Source of the DNA: Gloeophyllum trabeum ATCC 11539
Lineage: Eukaryota; Basidiomycota; Agaricomycetes; Gloeophyllales; Gloeophyllaceae
Assembly (NCBI RefSeq): GCF_000344685.1
Contig: NW_006920411.1
Coordinates: forward strand, 2,434,524 to 2,498,523
Direction: 5' to 3'
DNA length: 64,000 bases
The notes beneath the pieces were generated by a model, which saw nothing but the letters and a program-made list of their open reading frames with translations, was not told the origin of the DNA and made no database searches. Positions 46,881 to 57,773 of the stretch are shown one piece after another; position 1 is the stretch's first letter, and every line of letters begins with the position of its first letter. A program made the position numbers and the translations under genes.

Positions 46881-48501
46881 ATGTCTACAGCGGCAGTAGC
46901 AGAGGCCGCTGGTCAAGGGAACACACCCTCCGGTGCCCCGCCTGTTAAAAGCCAGAAGCAAATGACGAAGGCGGAGCGGCGCGAGCAACAGGAGAGACAA
47001 CGTGCAGCAAAAGCGGAGAAGGCAGCTCAAAATTCGGGGAAGAATCCACCAAAATCCGCGAATAAACCATCCCAAAGTTCAGGGGCAGGAGCCCCGGCCC
47101 TAACGAGGAGAGGTAGTAGAGCCGCCGATTTCCCGCCGAAAGGTGCCCAAGGCCAGTCGAAAGACGCGAAAGCTGGTGCAGACGATAAGGGGGCGCATAC
47201 GAGGGGACTTCGCATCTTCTCTCACTTTGGCCTCCCCAAACCGACGAGCCACAAGGGTGAAATCCACCCTGCAATCGTTCGGCTAGGGTTGCAATTCTCC
47301 GAGTTTAAGATTACTGGCGCAAATGCCAGATGCATAGCGACTCTAACTGCGTTCAAGACGGTTCGTCCATTAGTTGATGCCGGCTCCGCTATGTGCTGAC
47401 ATGAACAGGTCATCCAAGACTACGTTACACCGCCGAACAACACCCTTTCGCGACATCTGATGACATACCTGTCGCCTCAGATTAGTTACCTCGTCGCTGC
47501 GAGACCCATGTCTGTTACCATGGGTAATGCCATCCGTCAACTCAAGTTGGACATCAGCGGCACAGACATCGACCTTCCTGAGCAGGATGTGAGTCCCCGT
47601 CTACAGTTCTGATGCTGACATGGATTTTGACATGCTCGTACGGTAGGCAAAAGATGCACTATGCGAGAAGATAGACACTTATATCCGAGATCGAATAATC
47701 GCCGCGGACCAAGTCATCGAGGAGACGGCTGGAAATAAGATCAAAGATGGCGATGCCATCTTAACATACGCAAGGTAGCTCCGCGAATGCCTACCTGCAT
47801 ACTTCTCGTTAATCTGGATACCAGATCCTCAGTCGTCGAGAAGGTCTTGCTCGCAGCTCACGCAGATGGCAGGCAGTTCACAGTAACTGTCGTCGACTCA
47901 CGGCCAATGCTTGAAGGTAAGGATTTTATTCGAACTTGAATGATTCCATGGAAAATACTCAATATTTGATTTCAGGCAAAAAGCTTCTACAAGTGCTCTC
48001 ATCCGCAGGCATCCAATGCACGTACCTCCTGCTTCCCGCGGTCGGCTCGGTCATCACTGAAACTTCGATGGTTCTTGTGGGAGCACACTCGCTTCACTCC
48101 AATGGAGCAGTATTTTCAAGGGCCGGAACGGCTCTGGTGGCTATGATGGCTAAGCAACACTCAGTTCCTGTTGTGGTCTGCTGCGAAACGTACAAATTTT
48201 CGGAGACAGTCCAGCTCGACAGTTTTACCCGCAACGAGTTAGGTATGGCTCCGATTTCTTGAGTTCTAATAGTCCCCTCTAAAGACGCGGGTTAGCTCCT
48301 GTCGAACTGTTCAAGTCCTTTCCTCAGAACAGGCCTCAAGATCTATCATCTCTCAATGATCAGCCTAATCTGCAGATCTTGAACCCCCTATACGACTTGA
48401 CGCCCCCTTCCAGCATAACCGCCGTTGTGACTGAAGTGGGGGTAATCCCTCCCAGTTCCATCAGTTCGATTCCCCTTGCTCTTGGCAGGACCATGCTGTA
48501 A
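46881..48501 (+). CDS. GCD2: Translation initiation factor eIF2B subunit delta
   Basis: Regulatory subunit of the eIF2B GDP-GTP exchange factor that recycles eIF2. The N-terminus is charged and disordered (KQMTKAERREQQERQRAAKA), as in Gcd2. The conserved part begins GLRIFSHFGLPKPTSHKGEI and HPAIVRLGLQFSEFKITGAN, then VIQDYVTPPNNTLSRHLMTY, ITYARSS-like ILTYARSSVVEKVLLAAHAD, FTVTVVDSRPMLEGKKLLQV and LVGAHSLHSNGAVFSRAGTA. It ends VVVCCETYKFSETVQLDSFT and NPLYDLTPPSSITAVVTEVG. These are the signatures of the eIF2B alpha/beta/delta family. Four introns are evident, all GT-AG. The protein is about 440 residues. It is convergent with the MTP18 gene 184 bp away. Confidence 0.93.
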
Positions 48502-48685
48502 ACGACGATATCCTTGAAATCCATGTAGCATATGCATTCATGCTAGGAGCACTGACGGCACGCGGGTGTATTGTGAGCAAGTAACAATACATTAGGAATT
48601 ATAAGATATAGATACATAGTGGTATCCGTCTAGATTGTATTGTGTAGGTCCGCGCATATCTGTATTTGTACCGCGCGCTGCGATA

Positions 48686-49477
48686 CTATAATTCCTTCTT
48701 GGTCTTCGTGCTCTCTTGACGCTCTATGAGTTTCTTCTCGATCCATTCGAAGGCGCGGTCTGTCGCGGTCTCCACGGGGTGGTCAAAGAGGTAGGGTAAG
48801 ACGGGTACGACAGCCAGGCCGGTCAAGGTTGGGCCCCAGGCCTTCACCTTTGGGTTCTTGACATTCACGAAAGCCTTCTTGGCTTGGTTAACGATAGTGT
48901 GTATTGTGAAAGCAGGAAGTGCCCTGGTCTCATGGTTCAGATAGTGGACGCCATCCTAGTAGGTTATCTCACGTACATGGATGCCACGGATTGGAATATA
49001 GATCGCTTGGCCACTACCATACCGAGTCGGGTGGGCTCGGACATGTGAGCAGCCTCCAGAGGGGTTGGACCTCGCCGGTGGGCTTTGAAGGCTTCATAGC
49101 CCACATCACTGATGACCCAGAGAGTTCCCGTAACGGCGTCATGTCGAGTCTCTGATAGAACACTCACCCAGCCAGATATAACCATGAGATTCCGTATGCT
49201 GCTGTGACCAGTCTTGGATTGACCACGGGCCGGAATGCCTCGCCAATGTCACTGGTCTGCAGATCGGACGGTCAATATCAGCATATCAGAAGCTAAAGAG
49301 TTCGTTGCGTACATAAGCAATGTATCTCTGGCCCGCGAGCAAGGCTGTCCTTAAACGGGCACCGTAGGCCAAGTAACGGATATTGGAGTCGGTCGAGTCT
49401 ACGTTCTCGTCTGCAAGCCTGTCCGCGACCTGCTCAACTTTGTCCTCCACGATCTGGGTAGTGGTCTTGTCGGCCAT
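48686..49477 (-). CDS. MTP18: Mitochondrial fission process protein 1 (MTP18/MTFP1-like)
   Basis: Starts MADKTTTQIVEDKVEQVADR, then STDSNIRYLAYGARLRTALL and AGQRYIAYTSDIGEAFRPVV. After an intron it gives PRLVTAAYGISWLYLAG and DVGYEAFKAHRRGPTPLEAA. The C-terminal exons contain FQSVASMALPAFTIHTIV and WGPTLTGLAVVPVLPYLFDH PVETATDRAFEWIE (quoted in two parts), ending TKTKKEL. The RYLAY and SDIGEAFRPVV motifs and the pattern of membrane segments are those of MTP18, an inner-membrane protein promoting mitochondrial fission. Four exons are inferred. It is divergent from the FHA-forkhead gene with 189 bp between starts. Confidence 0.88.
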
Positions 49478-49666
49478 CGTCCAAGTGGTCTAGCAGGCTC
49501 TAATAAGCAGAAGGCGAGAGTTGGGGGAAACCTCCTCAGCCTGCGTCATTTTGAGTGCAATCATGTGCCGGGCGAAGGACGCGTCCGGCACGTGCCCACC
49601 GTTAGTTTGCCGATTTTCGCCGGTGTCCAGCGTGCACCTCTGACTCCGCCGCTCGCCACACTCGCC

Positions 49667-51735
49667 ATGGCCGCCTCGCCTCTTATCACCGCTGTCGCCG
49701 TCGTCGACGACAGACACGATGAACACTCCCTCGAACCCGAGGCCGTCCCCGACAAGATCAGCGCGTACTACAGCCTCGTCTTCCCCGGCTTTACGTACTA
49801 CCTGCAGACGCTGACCGTCACGATTGGTCGACGTTGCATCCCAGCGTCCACCGCATCTACCTCCAGTTTACCCCAAGTCGACGTCGATCTCGGTCCGTTG
49901 AAGAGCGTGTCACGCTTGCATGCCAAGATTGAATACGATGAGGAGGAAGAACGCTTCGTGCTGGTCGTAATCGGCCGCAACGGCGCGTGGGTCGATGGAG
50001 TCTGGTCCCCTAGTGGAAGCAGAGTCCCCCTGAGTGAGAGGTGCGTGTTTCGTCCCTCGTATGCCACTACTCGTCTGACATATATCACAGGTCCAAGATC
50101 CAGATAGCGTCCAGGACCTTTCACTTTGTATTGCCACCACCCCCTGCCCCCGAAGACTCCCCGTCTCCCAGCTCTCATTCCTCCGAGCAGCGCAACCGCT
50201 CGCCCTCCGTTGATATCACCTCTATCTCTCCCCCGTCATCCCTACCATCGGATTCACCCCCTCCTGTCCCCGTCGCTGAGCCACCCCCACTAGTCAAGAG
50301 CCCGTTGATACAGCCTAAACCAGAACCTTCTACGACTCTACTGAAGCCCAAAGTTGTGTCCAAGAAGCGAAAGAAGTCTGATGTCGATGCGATACCCAGG
50401 CCCAAGCCCGAGGATATGCCGCCTAAACCTCAGTTAACTTATGCGCAGCTGTGTTATAAAGCTATCAAGGCATTGGGTGGTAGAGCGACTTTACAAGATA
50501 TATGCAACTGGGCTATAAGTAACTATGACTGGTACCGCTACAATGAAGGGACTGGATGGGAGGTGCGTACTCTGCCGATTGTGTGGCAGTCGTCTCGTTA
50601 AAACCATATGCAGAGTTCTATTCGCCATAATTTATCCTCTAATCGCGCGTTTCAGAAAGTCGAGAAATCGGCCGGGGAGAAGGGAAAGGGTTTTTACTGG
50701 ACTGTTGACGAGAAATACGAGCACACCTTTGAGGAGAGGGAAAATGCTCAGGGCGCGACGGGAGGTAAAGATGGTCGGTCAAAGAACAAGAACAAGGGTG
50801 AGCGACTTTGGTCCATCAGGTGGCATTTCCTTTAAACTGCGAATACAGGCCCTTTGCCCCCGCCGTTCGCCTCTACTCCTCTCGCTTTCAAGACGTCCAA
50901 GACAACTCCCCCTGTTCCTAAGCCTGCGGCCACCGCAGTTCCAGCGGCCCCACAAGCGCCTCCTCCTGTCGTCAAGACTGAACCGCCACCACCACCGTCC
51001 CTCCTGACGGCGATGTCAGCCACTGTTACCCCAGCTCCGGCTCCCGCCATACCCACTTCTGAAGTCGCGGCAACCCCAGCACCTCCGAGCGCCGCATTGC
51101 CACCCACACAGTCATCATCAGCAGTTCCTCATTTGCCATCTTCGGTCAGGATACCTATCATCGTCGGTCCAGCACCCTCTTCTCAGCCGGCATCGTCGGC
51201 CGTCTCCCCTTCCCCTGCGTCTTCGGCAGCGTCTCTGCATCTTCCCTCTCCTCCCATCGTCTTGCATAACAACACGCTCATATTGAACCCCACGATATTT
51301 TCACATCTGACTCGTGAACAGTTGAGGGAGTTGGAGAACCTTGGAGCCCAGAAGGCCTTGGAAATCCTCCAAGGGTATATCGTGCGGTTCCTTAAGGAGC
51401 GGATTCGGCACGAGGGCGGGAAAGGTAGAGGACGCGGGAGAGGGAGGGGACGCGGTAAGAAGGATATCAGCGGTGCTACAGCCAGGGCGACTCCGGCAGA
51501 CGTCAAGATGGAAACATCAGCCGACCAGAGCGGCAGTGCCACACCGGACAAGTCCCTGCCAGCGATGGGCGGTCAGCAACAGGTACCTGTCTCTTCTGCA
51601 CCTCTTGCAGAGGCGTCTCGATCGGAGTCACCTCTGATCGTTGTAGACGACGACGATACCGGCTCCGAGGGCCCTGCTGCGAAGAAGAGACGCATGGAAT
51701 ACCCTCCTGTAATGGCCGGTGACATTCAGATATAG
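49667..51735 (+). CDS. FHA-forkhead transcription factor
   Basis: The start at 49667 (gccATGG) gives MAASPLITAVAVVDDRHDEH. The FHA domain runs from about residue 30 to 140: AYYSLVFPGFTYYLQTLTVT, IGRRC, KSVSRLHAKIEYDEEEERFV, VIGRNGAWVDG, then RSKIQIASRTFHFVLP after an intron. A Ser/Pro-rich linker and basic KKRKKS segment follow. The forkhead DNA-binding domain is KPQLTYAQLCYKAIKALGGR, ATLQDICNWAISNYDWYRYN and, after an intron, SSIRHNLSSNRAFQKVEK, ending GKGFYWTVDEKYEHTF. The C-terminal half is Pro/Ala/Ser-rich, with a (GR)n run near residue 510. Domain order and content match the Fkh1/Fkh2/Fhl1 group. An Fkh-like cell-cycle role is plausible, but Fhl1-like control of ribosome genes cannot be excluded. 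Confidence 0.9.
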
Positions 51736-52048
51736 ATTTCCTTCACGACGCTCATAGATACCTTATTTCCGCGCCGTTCTCCGGGACAGTTTGTTCAGGG
51801 TTTAGGTTATTGTGTATTCGTCTCTCATCTTGTCTCCTCTCAACTAGGATACTTGTATTCTTAGTCCGTGGCTGCCGAGCTATGTACACATCTTAGAGGG
51901 CCCAGTCTATCTTCGTGGTCCAACACAACCTGGCAGCGTCGATGGGTGCACTTTGGTTGGATAGTCGTAGCATACTAGCATGAAGACCAATAAACAAATT
52001 ACCAGACGGCATAACTACAATGTACGAGGGTGACCATGACAGGTCCCA
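51736..52048. other. Convergent intergenic region
   Basis: 313 bp holding the 3' ends of the forkhead and SEC22 genes. No coding frame was found. Confidence 0.4.
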
Positions 52049-52976
52049 TCACATGAATCTCCACCAGATGAAGATAATGAAAAGCAAGGCGATTGCGCCC
52101 AGGGGGGCGTATTGACGAATCATAGCCTGGAGGTTGATATTCCGTGCAGCCTTTCGATACTTTTCAGACTCGGAGCGGAGAGATGTCGACATGTGTGCCA
52201 TTCCTAAGTAAAATGAGATCCATGAACGATCCGTCGAGTACAGGGAAGGATGATGACTTACTGTCTAATGAGTCGCCTCGCCACAGAAGCTCCTCCATGT
52301 TCTTCGTCATTATTCGCGTCACATCCTGCAATTCGTCATTCAGCTTGTCGAGATTTGAGCTGTTCGCGCTGGCCGCTCTCGTGTCCTGGTATAGGCGGGT
52401 CGTCTTGGACATGAAGGTATCTGCGGGGGGAGGGAGGGGGGGGGGAAGGCTGTAAGACGTAGTCGGCTAGAAACTGGTGGGGTACCTACCAAATCCAACA
52501 AACGCGTACGGCTTCCGGACAGTATCGACCTTAGGCCCGTACGATAATGAGAACTCTTTGGCGAGTTCGTCGAGATATGAGAAGGCAAGCTTTCGTGGGT
52601 ATGACTTGTCCGCTATCGTTAGAAAGACGACATTATCGGAGATGTAATAGCTTTGCGCAGACGGAACATGGTGATCCTTAGCTTGACAAGTGTATCCCAG
52701 AAAGCATGGGTTGAACTCACTGCAGGGTGTATGGCCCGCTCTCTATTGAGCATCGCGGCTCAGAGTTGGGTGTTATCCGTCGGAATATCAGTTTGGCTTG
52801 CTGTTTATGTTCCTGCAGCTTCTGTTCTGTCTGGTAGGATCACCTTCAGTATGATCTTGCTGAGCGGTCGGAATGCCAATGTTAACGGAGTGAATAGACA
52901 TTACATCTTCATCGTCCACGCTCGCCGCCAGCGGGAGGGCATCGGATGCCCGCACAATCATTGTTGACCGAACCAT
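52049..52976 (-). CDS. SEC22: R-SNARE Sec22
   Basis: Vesicle SNARE for ER-Golgi traffic in both directions. The start at 52976 gives MVRSTMIVRASDALPLAASV DDED (two parts), the longin domain start. Then come SIESGPYTLHYLISDNVV-like sequence, SYPRKLAFSYLDELAKEFSL and SYGPKVDTVRKPYAFVGF. The SNARE helix is KLNDELQDVTRIMTKNMEEL LWRGDSLD with the zero-layer Arg. The last exons give MSTSLRSESEKYRKAARNIN and a C-terminal membrane anchor (LGAIALLFIIFIWWRFM). The usual Sec22 length and all domains are present. One intron carries an extreme C-run before its acceptor (G-run on the plus strand at about 52423-52446). Confidence 0.93.
52423..52446 (+). other. G-run, potential G-quadruplex in a SEC22 intron
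   Basis: The plus strand holds several runs of three to ten G in about 24 bases. On the transcribed SEC22 strand this is a C-rich polypyrimidine tract next to a splice acceptor, which probably explains it. Confidence 0.6.
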
Positions 52977-53257
52977 TTCGTGCAAACTCGAGAGCAGGAA
53001 AGCGAGACAGAGGACGAGGCTGCACGGCAGTTGTGGACTTGTCCTTCGCCGCGCTTCTGCTTGACGTGGATGCTACAATTCCACGTGCGGGGTCGCTTAT
53101 GTCACGTTTCTCCGCATACGCCGTAACGCTCTGGCGCAAAGTCGCTACGGTTCACGTCTCTTCGTCAACGTCCACCACGACGTTCCAGTCCACCTCTCAG
53201 CTTGTCTGTCTTATAATCGAAAGCCTTTACGTTTATCTTAGTGTAAAGTAGATCAGT

Positions 53258-56200
53258 ATGGTGAGATAACTTGTCACACCATGTCTGGACAGTGCTTTGC
53301 TCACAGTACTGCGCAGGGTGTTCCAGCGCTTTTCCGCTGGCTCAGCAAAAAGTACCCTAAGATCAGTGAGTAGGCCATGTTATTTGCATATAGGTATGTG
53401 CTAACGCGTGTGTTAGTATATCCTGTCGTCGAAGAGGAAGAAGTGAAGGTGCCAGACGCCGAGGGTGACCTCATCGCCCTACCTCTGGACATAACGCGGC
53501 CTAATCCTAATGAAACCGAGTTCGATAACTTATACCTGGATATGAACGGGATTGTAAGTCATGGAAACCACAGAGTCCTGTTATTACCGTCTAATCGTAT
53601 GCTCGCTAGGTGCACCCGTGTACACACCCTGAAGGGAAGGTGAGTGTATGCGCTTTTTTCATTCGGTATGGTGCTGAGTCACACTCTCCCTCAGCCGCCC
53701 CCTGAGACCGAAGAGGATATGATGCTGGAGGTTTTCAATTATACCGAACGGATTGTCAACATGATACGCCCGAGGAAGCTTCTGTTTATGGCCATCGGTA
53801 TGCTCGCCTCGCTCGCCTTGCATCTCGTTACTGATATGCTTTGCAGATGGTGTTGCGCCCAGAGCTAAGATGAACCAGCAACGGTCGAGGCGTTTCCGGG
53901 CTGCTCAGGAAGCGAAAGACAAGGAAGAAGCTCGGAAGGAGGCTGTTGCAATATGGGAAGGTGCGACCTTCAGCCGTTCATAACTAGAGCTATTCCTGAT
54001 GTTTATGTAGCCATGGGCAAGACCCTCAGCGAGGATGAGAAGAATAAGAAATCTTGGGACACGAATGCTATCACGCCCGGAACACCATTTATGGACCTAC
54101 TGGCCACTTCTTTGCGCTACTGGGTAGTATCAAAGATGAACTCAGATCCCGGATGGAAAGATGTGAGTATATACGCCCATTACTATATAAACATTCTTAT
54201 AGGACCGTTAGTTGGAAGTTATCATATCCGACTCCAGCGTTCCTGGTGAGGGAGAGCATAAGATCATGGACTACATTCGGCGCCAACGGTCTAACCCTGG
54301 TCATGACCCGAATACTCAGCATGTAATATATGGGCTAGTAAGTGCAACCGTTGTGTCTCTCGGCCTTCTCTAATCGGCGGATTCCAGGATGCCGACTTGA
54401 TTATGTTGGCCTTGGCTACTCACGAGCCCCACTTTAGGGTATTACGCGAGGATGTATTCCAAGAGACGGCGAAGAATCAATGTCGAATTTGCGGACAAGA
54501 AGGTCATTATGCCGCTCAGTGTACGGGGACCAAAGCCGAGGTGCAGAAGCCACCGTCCGAGAAGAAGCCATTTATTTTCCTGGATGTGGCTGTCTTGAGG
54601 GAATATCTTGAAGTCGAATTGAACGTGCCTCAGAGCGCTTTCCCGTTCAACCTAGAGCAAGCTATTGATGATTGGGTCCTGCTCATATTCTTCGTTGGTA
54701 ACGACTTCTTGCCACACATGCCTTCGTTGGAAATCCGAGAAGGCGCGATCGATACGCTACTCAAGATCTGGAAAGATGAACTCCCTCGGATGGGCGGTTA
54801 CGTGACTAATCATGGTCATGCTGTACTTTCGCGAGTCCAAATTATATTGGAAGGCCTCGCTCGAAGAGAGGATGAAATCTTCCGTAAGCGGCGGGAACGT
54901 ACGTCTACAAATTTCCACTGTCTATGATGACCGAAGTTGACAGTTTCGGTTTCAGACGAGGAGCGGCAGGCTCAGAATGCGAAGCGTCGTAAGATAGACT
55001 CCGGAAAGGTTGATGTAGGCGAAAGTGCAAATGCGGTTGTAGCACCATCTCCTTCCCTGAATTTGACTGCTGCACCCACAGCACCCGCAGCACCGACAGT
55101 GCACCCTCTTCCCCCACGTCCTGATTTCAGCTATAACACCGACTCGATTGGCTTTGGTGGACCCGTCACCGCAGAATCTCAGCAAAATGCTGGTCTTGCT
55201 GCGCAGGCTTTGGGCGGTAGTAACCACGATGTTGTGGCCAACCGGCGAGCGATTCGTATGGCGAATATGAGTGCTGCTGATGTGCTCAAAGCTGAGATGG
55301 CTGGACTCATGCCCGTAAAGCCTGCTTCCCTCCCACCTAAACCGACTGCTGCTATCCCTACTGCCGATTCAGCGCCGCTCGTTGCTAGTCCCATGTCCGC
55401 TCCTGCTCCTGTGAAGCCCTCTGAGATGTCAGCTGCGACCGCTGAGTCTGCCGCTGGTCAGCTGGAAATACCCGGTTTGAATGGCCAATTCAGCGCTATC
55501 GGTCCGGACGCAGCGACCGATGGTGATGCCGCCATGGGACCGTCTGGCATGCCGACAAATGTAGATGACAAGAATGGTGTGAACGTCCAAGGTGGTGAAG
55601 TGGACGCTGAGGGTATTCCTCACGGTGTGAAGCGTTCTATTCACGAAGTGGAGGAAGAGGACGCTGTCATTGATCCTGATGTCACTATCGAGGATGATGA
55701 TGAGGAGCCCGCCGATGACGATGGCCCCCCAATCTATGCACTGAAAGTCAACCCAGACGGAAGCGTAGAACAGGAAGATACCGTGAAGTGCGTCATCATT
55801 TCTGAATTTATGCAAGGGATATGTTCATATTTCTTTCCGTAGATTATGGGAACCTGGATACAAGGAGCGTTACTATATGCATAAGTTCGGTGTTCCGTAC
55901 AGTGATACGGAATTCAAGAAAAAGTGAGTTCTGTCCTCGCAATTCTGCAGAATGACCCGCTAAATGGGACATTGCTAGGGTTGCCAAGTCGTATATAGAA
56001 GGCATATGTTGGGTCCTGCATTACTACTACCAAGGTGTAAGTGTACCCTCTTGTGAACCGGTACCATTGCTGATGCTGTGTAGACTCCGTCGTGGCAATG
56101 GTACTACCCTTATCATTTCGCCCCCTTCGCTGCCGATTTCGAGGACATCGACAAACTTGACATCAAGTTTGACATTGGACAACCCTTCAAGCCGTTCGAA

Positions 56201-57583
56201 CAGCTTATGGGAGTCTTCCCTCCCGCAAGGTGCGCTCTCAGTTTGTCAATAACTGCTAATATCGCGGCTGATCTTTCCCTAGTCGAACCCTCATTCCTCA
56301 GGCGTTCCACAGCTTGATGACAGAACAGGACTCTCCGGTCATTGATTTCTATCCTCAAAGCTTCGAAATCGACATGAACGGCAAGAAAATGCTCTGGCAA
56401 GGTGTCGCATTATTGCCGTTCATCGAAGAGAAGCGTCTGCTCGAAGCTATGGCCCAGCATTATCCCAACCTGACGGAGGAAGAACTCCGCCGTAATGCCT
56501 GGGGCAGCAATCGTTTATTCGTACATGAGGAGCATCCTTTGTATCCCGCTCTAGAACTATTATATGGAAAGAAGAAGCCGCAGGATGTAAGTGGAATGTC
56601 CTGTAGAGACGTTCTGAATTGATCTGATTCTCGTACTACAGCCTATCCCCCTGGACGTCACGTTGAGCAAGGGTATGAGCGGGAGTGTGCTTCGCGATCC
56701 CGACTGCATCCCCGGATCGACTTTCGAAGCTGGACCCCTGGCCAAAGTGGATCTCCCGGACATACACAACGACAGGTCCATATCAGTTATCTACCTCTTC
56801 CCCAAGCAGCTCGTACCACACCGCTCTGTGCTGTTACCCGGTGTTAGACGACCGACACGAACACTGACCGCTGCGGATATAGAAGCTGCACAGCGTCGCG
56901 GTAATGGGCGCCGAGGTGATTATGGAGGCGGCCGCGGCGGTCGAGGAGGTCCTTATCATGGAGGAAGAGACTCATACGGTGGCTCGAATTCATATGGTGA
57001 CAGTCGAGGAGGATATAGGGGTGGAGCTCGTGGAGGAGATGATTGGCAACGATCTGGCCCACGCCAGCCGTCTTCTTACCAAAACGGCTCGTCCTATCCG
57101 CCTCCAAGGCAGTCTTATCCACCGGCCCAGAATTACAACAATTATGGGTATGGTAATGGGCCGTCTCAGACGTATGGCGGATACGATCCACATAGCTCGA
57201 GTACGCGTGGTGCTCCTGCCCGCGGAGGGGGCCAGTATGCCTCGTCAGGCGGACGAGGTACTTACAATGGAAATCCTGGGAGGGGTGGATCCTACGGTGG
57301 AGGAAGAGGAGGTTACGGCGGGGGTGGAGGGGGCTACGGTGGGGGAGGTGGTGGTTATGGTGGCAGCGATGGTTACGGCAGAGGAGGCGGTTACAGTGGG
57401 AGGGGTGGTTACGCAGGAGGTGGAGGTCAGGGAGGCGGGGGATATGGGGGATATGGCGGCGGGAACGATAGTTATGGAGGAGGCATTACCAACCAAGGCA
57501 ACGGTGCTTATAGAGGTGGAAACAGAGGGAGAGGAGGCAACTCATATAATAACGCTTCCAGAGGACGTGGAGGTTGGTATTAG
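53258..57583 (+). CDS. RAT1: Nuclear 5'-3' exoribonuclease Rat1/Xrn2
   Basis: Degrades 5'-monophosphate RNA in the nucleus, acting in transcription termination and rRNA processing. Exon 1 is only the start codon (53258-53260). Splicing to 53317 gives [17 protein letters not shown], the invariant Rat1/Xrn2 N-terminus. Then come [28 protein letters not shown] (catalytic acids), [50 protein letters not shown] and [23 protein letters not shown] knuckle, [14 protein letters not shown], follows, then [21 protein letters not shown] less conserved Ala/Pro linker leads to the C-terminal conserved part ([18 protein letters not shown], [40 protein letters not shown]). The last 200 residues are Gly/Tyr/Arg-rich RGG-type repeats. 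About twelve exons. It is divergent from SEC22. Confidence 0.94.
53261..53316 (+). other. Intron directly after the RAT1 start codon
   Basis: The intron begins gtgagat right after ATG at 53258-53260 and ends tgcgcag at 53316 (56 nt). The next exon starts GGTGTTCCAGCG, giving M-GVPALF. A second ATG at 53281 is in frame with the following exon but would add 12 residues before GVPALF that the family does not have. Confidence 0.82.
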
Positions 57584-57773
57584 TGACGATGATAACATGC
57601 GTGGATGCTTTATGGACTTCCTCTGTAGATTATCGCAAGCCCTTATCGTGTACCCTTATGGAATCTGGTATTGGTCTGCTATAGCAGGTCTGATAGTACT
57701 CCCTCGCGGCTAAGTTTCCCGTTGTACAAGCATATGACTTGAATCCTACAAATACACAGGAAGCTACACAACT

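Noticed and set aside
56904..57713. A 269-codon plus-strand frame rich in Glu, Val and Met
   Set aside because: It is the shifted frame of the Gly-rich GGN repeats in the RAT1 tail. The composition follows from the repeat, and RAT1 is certain in the other frame.
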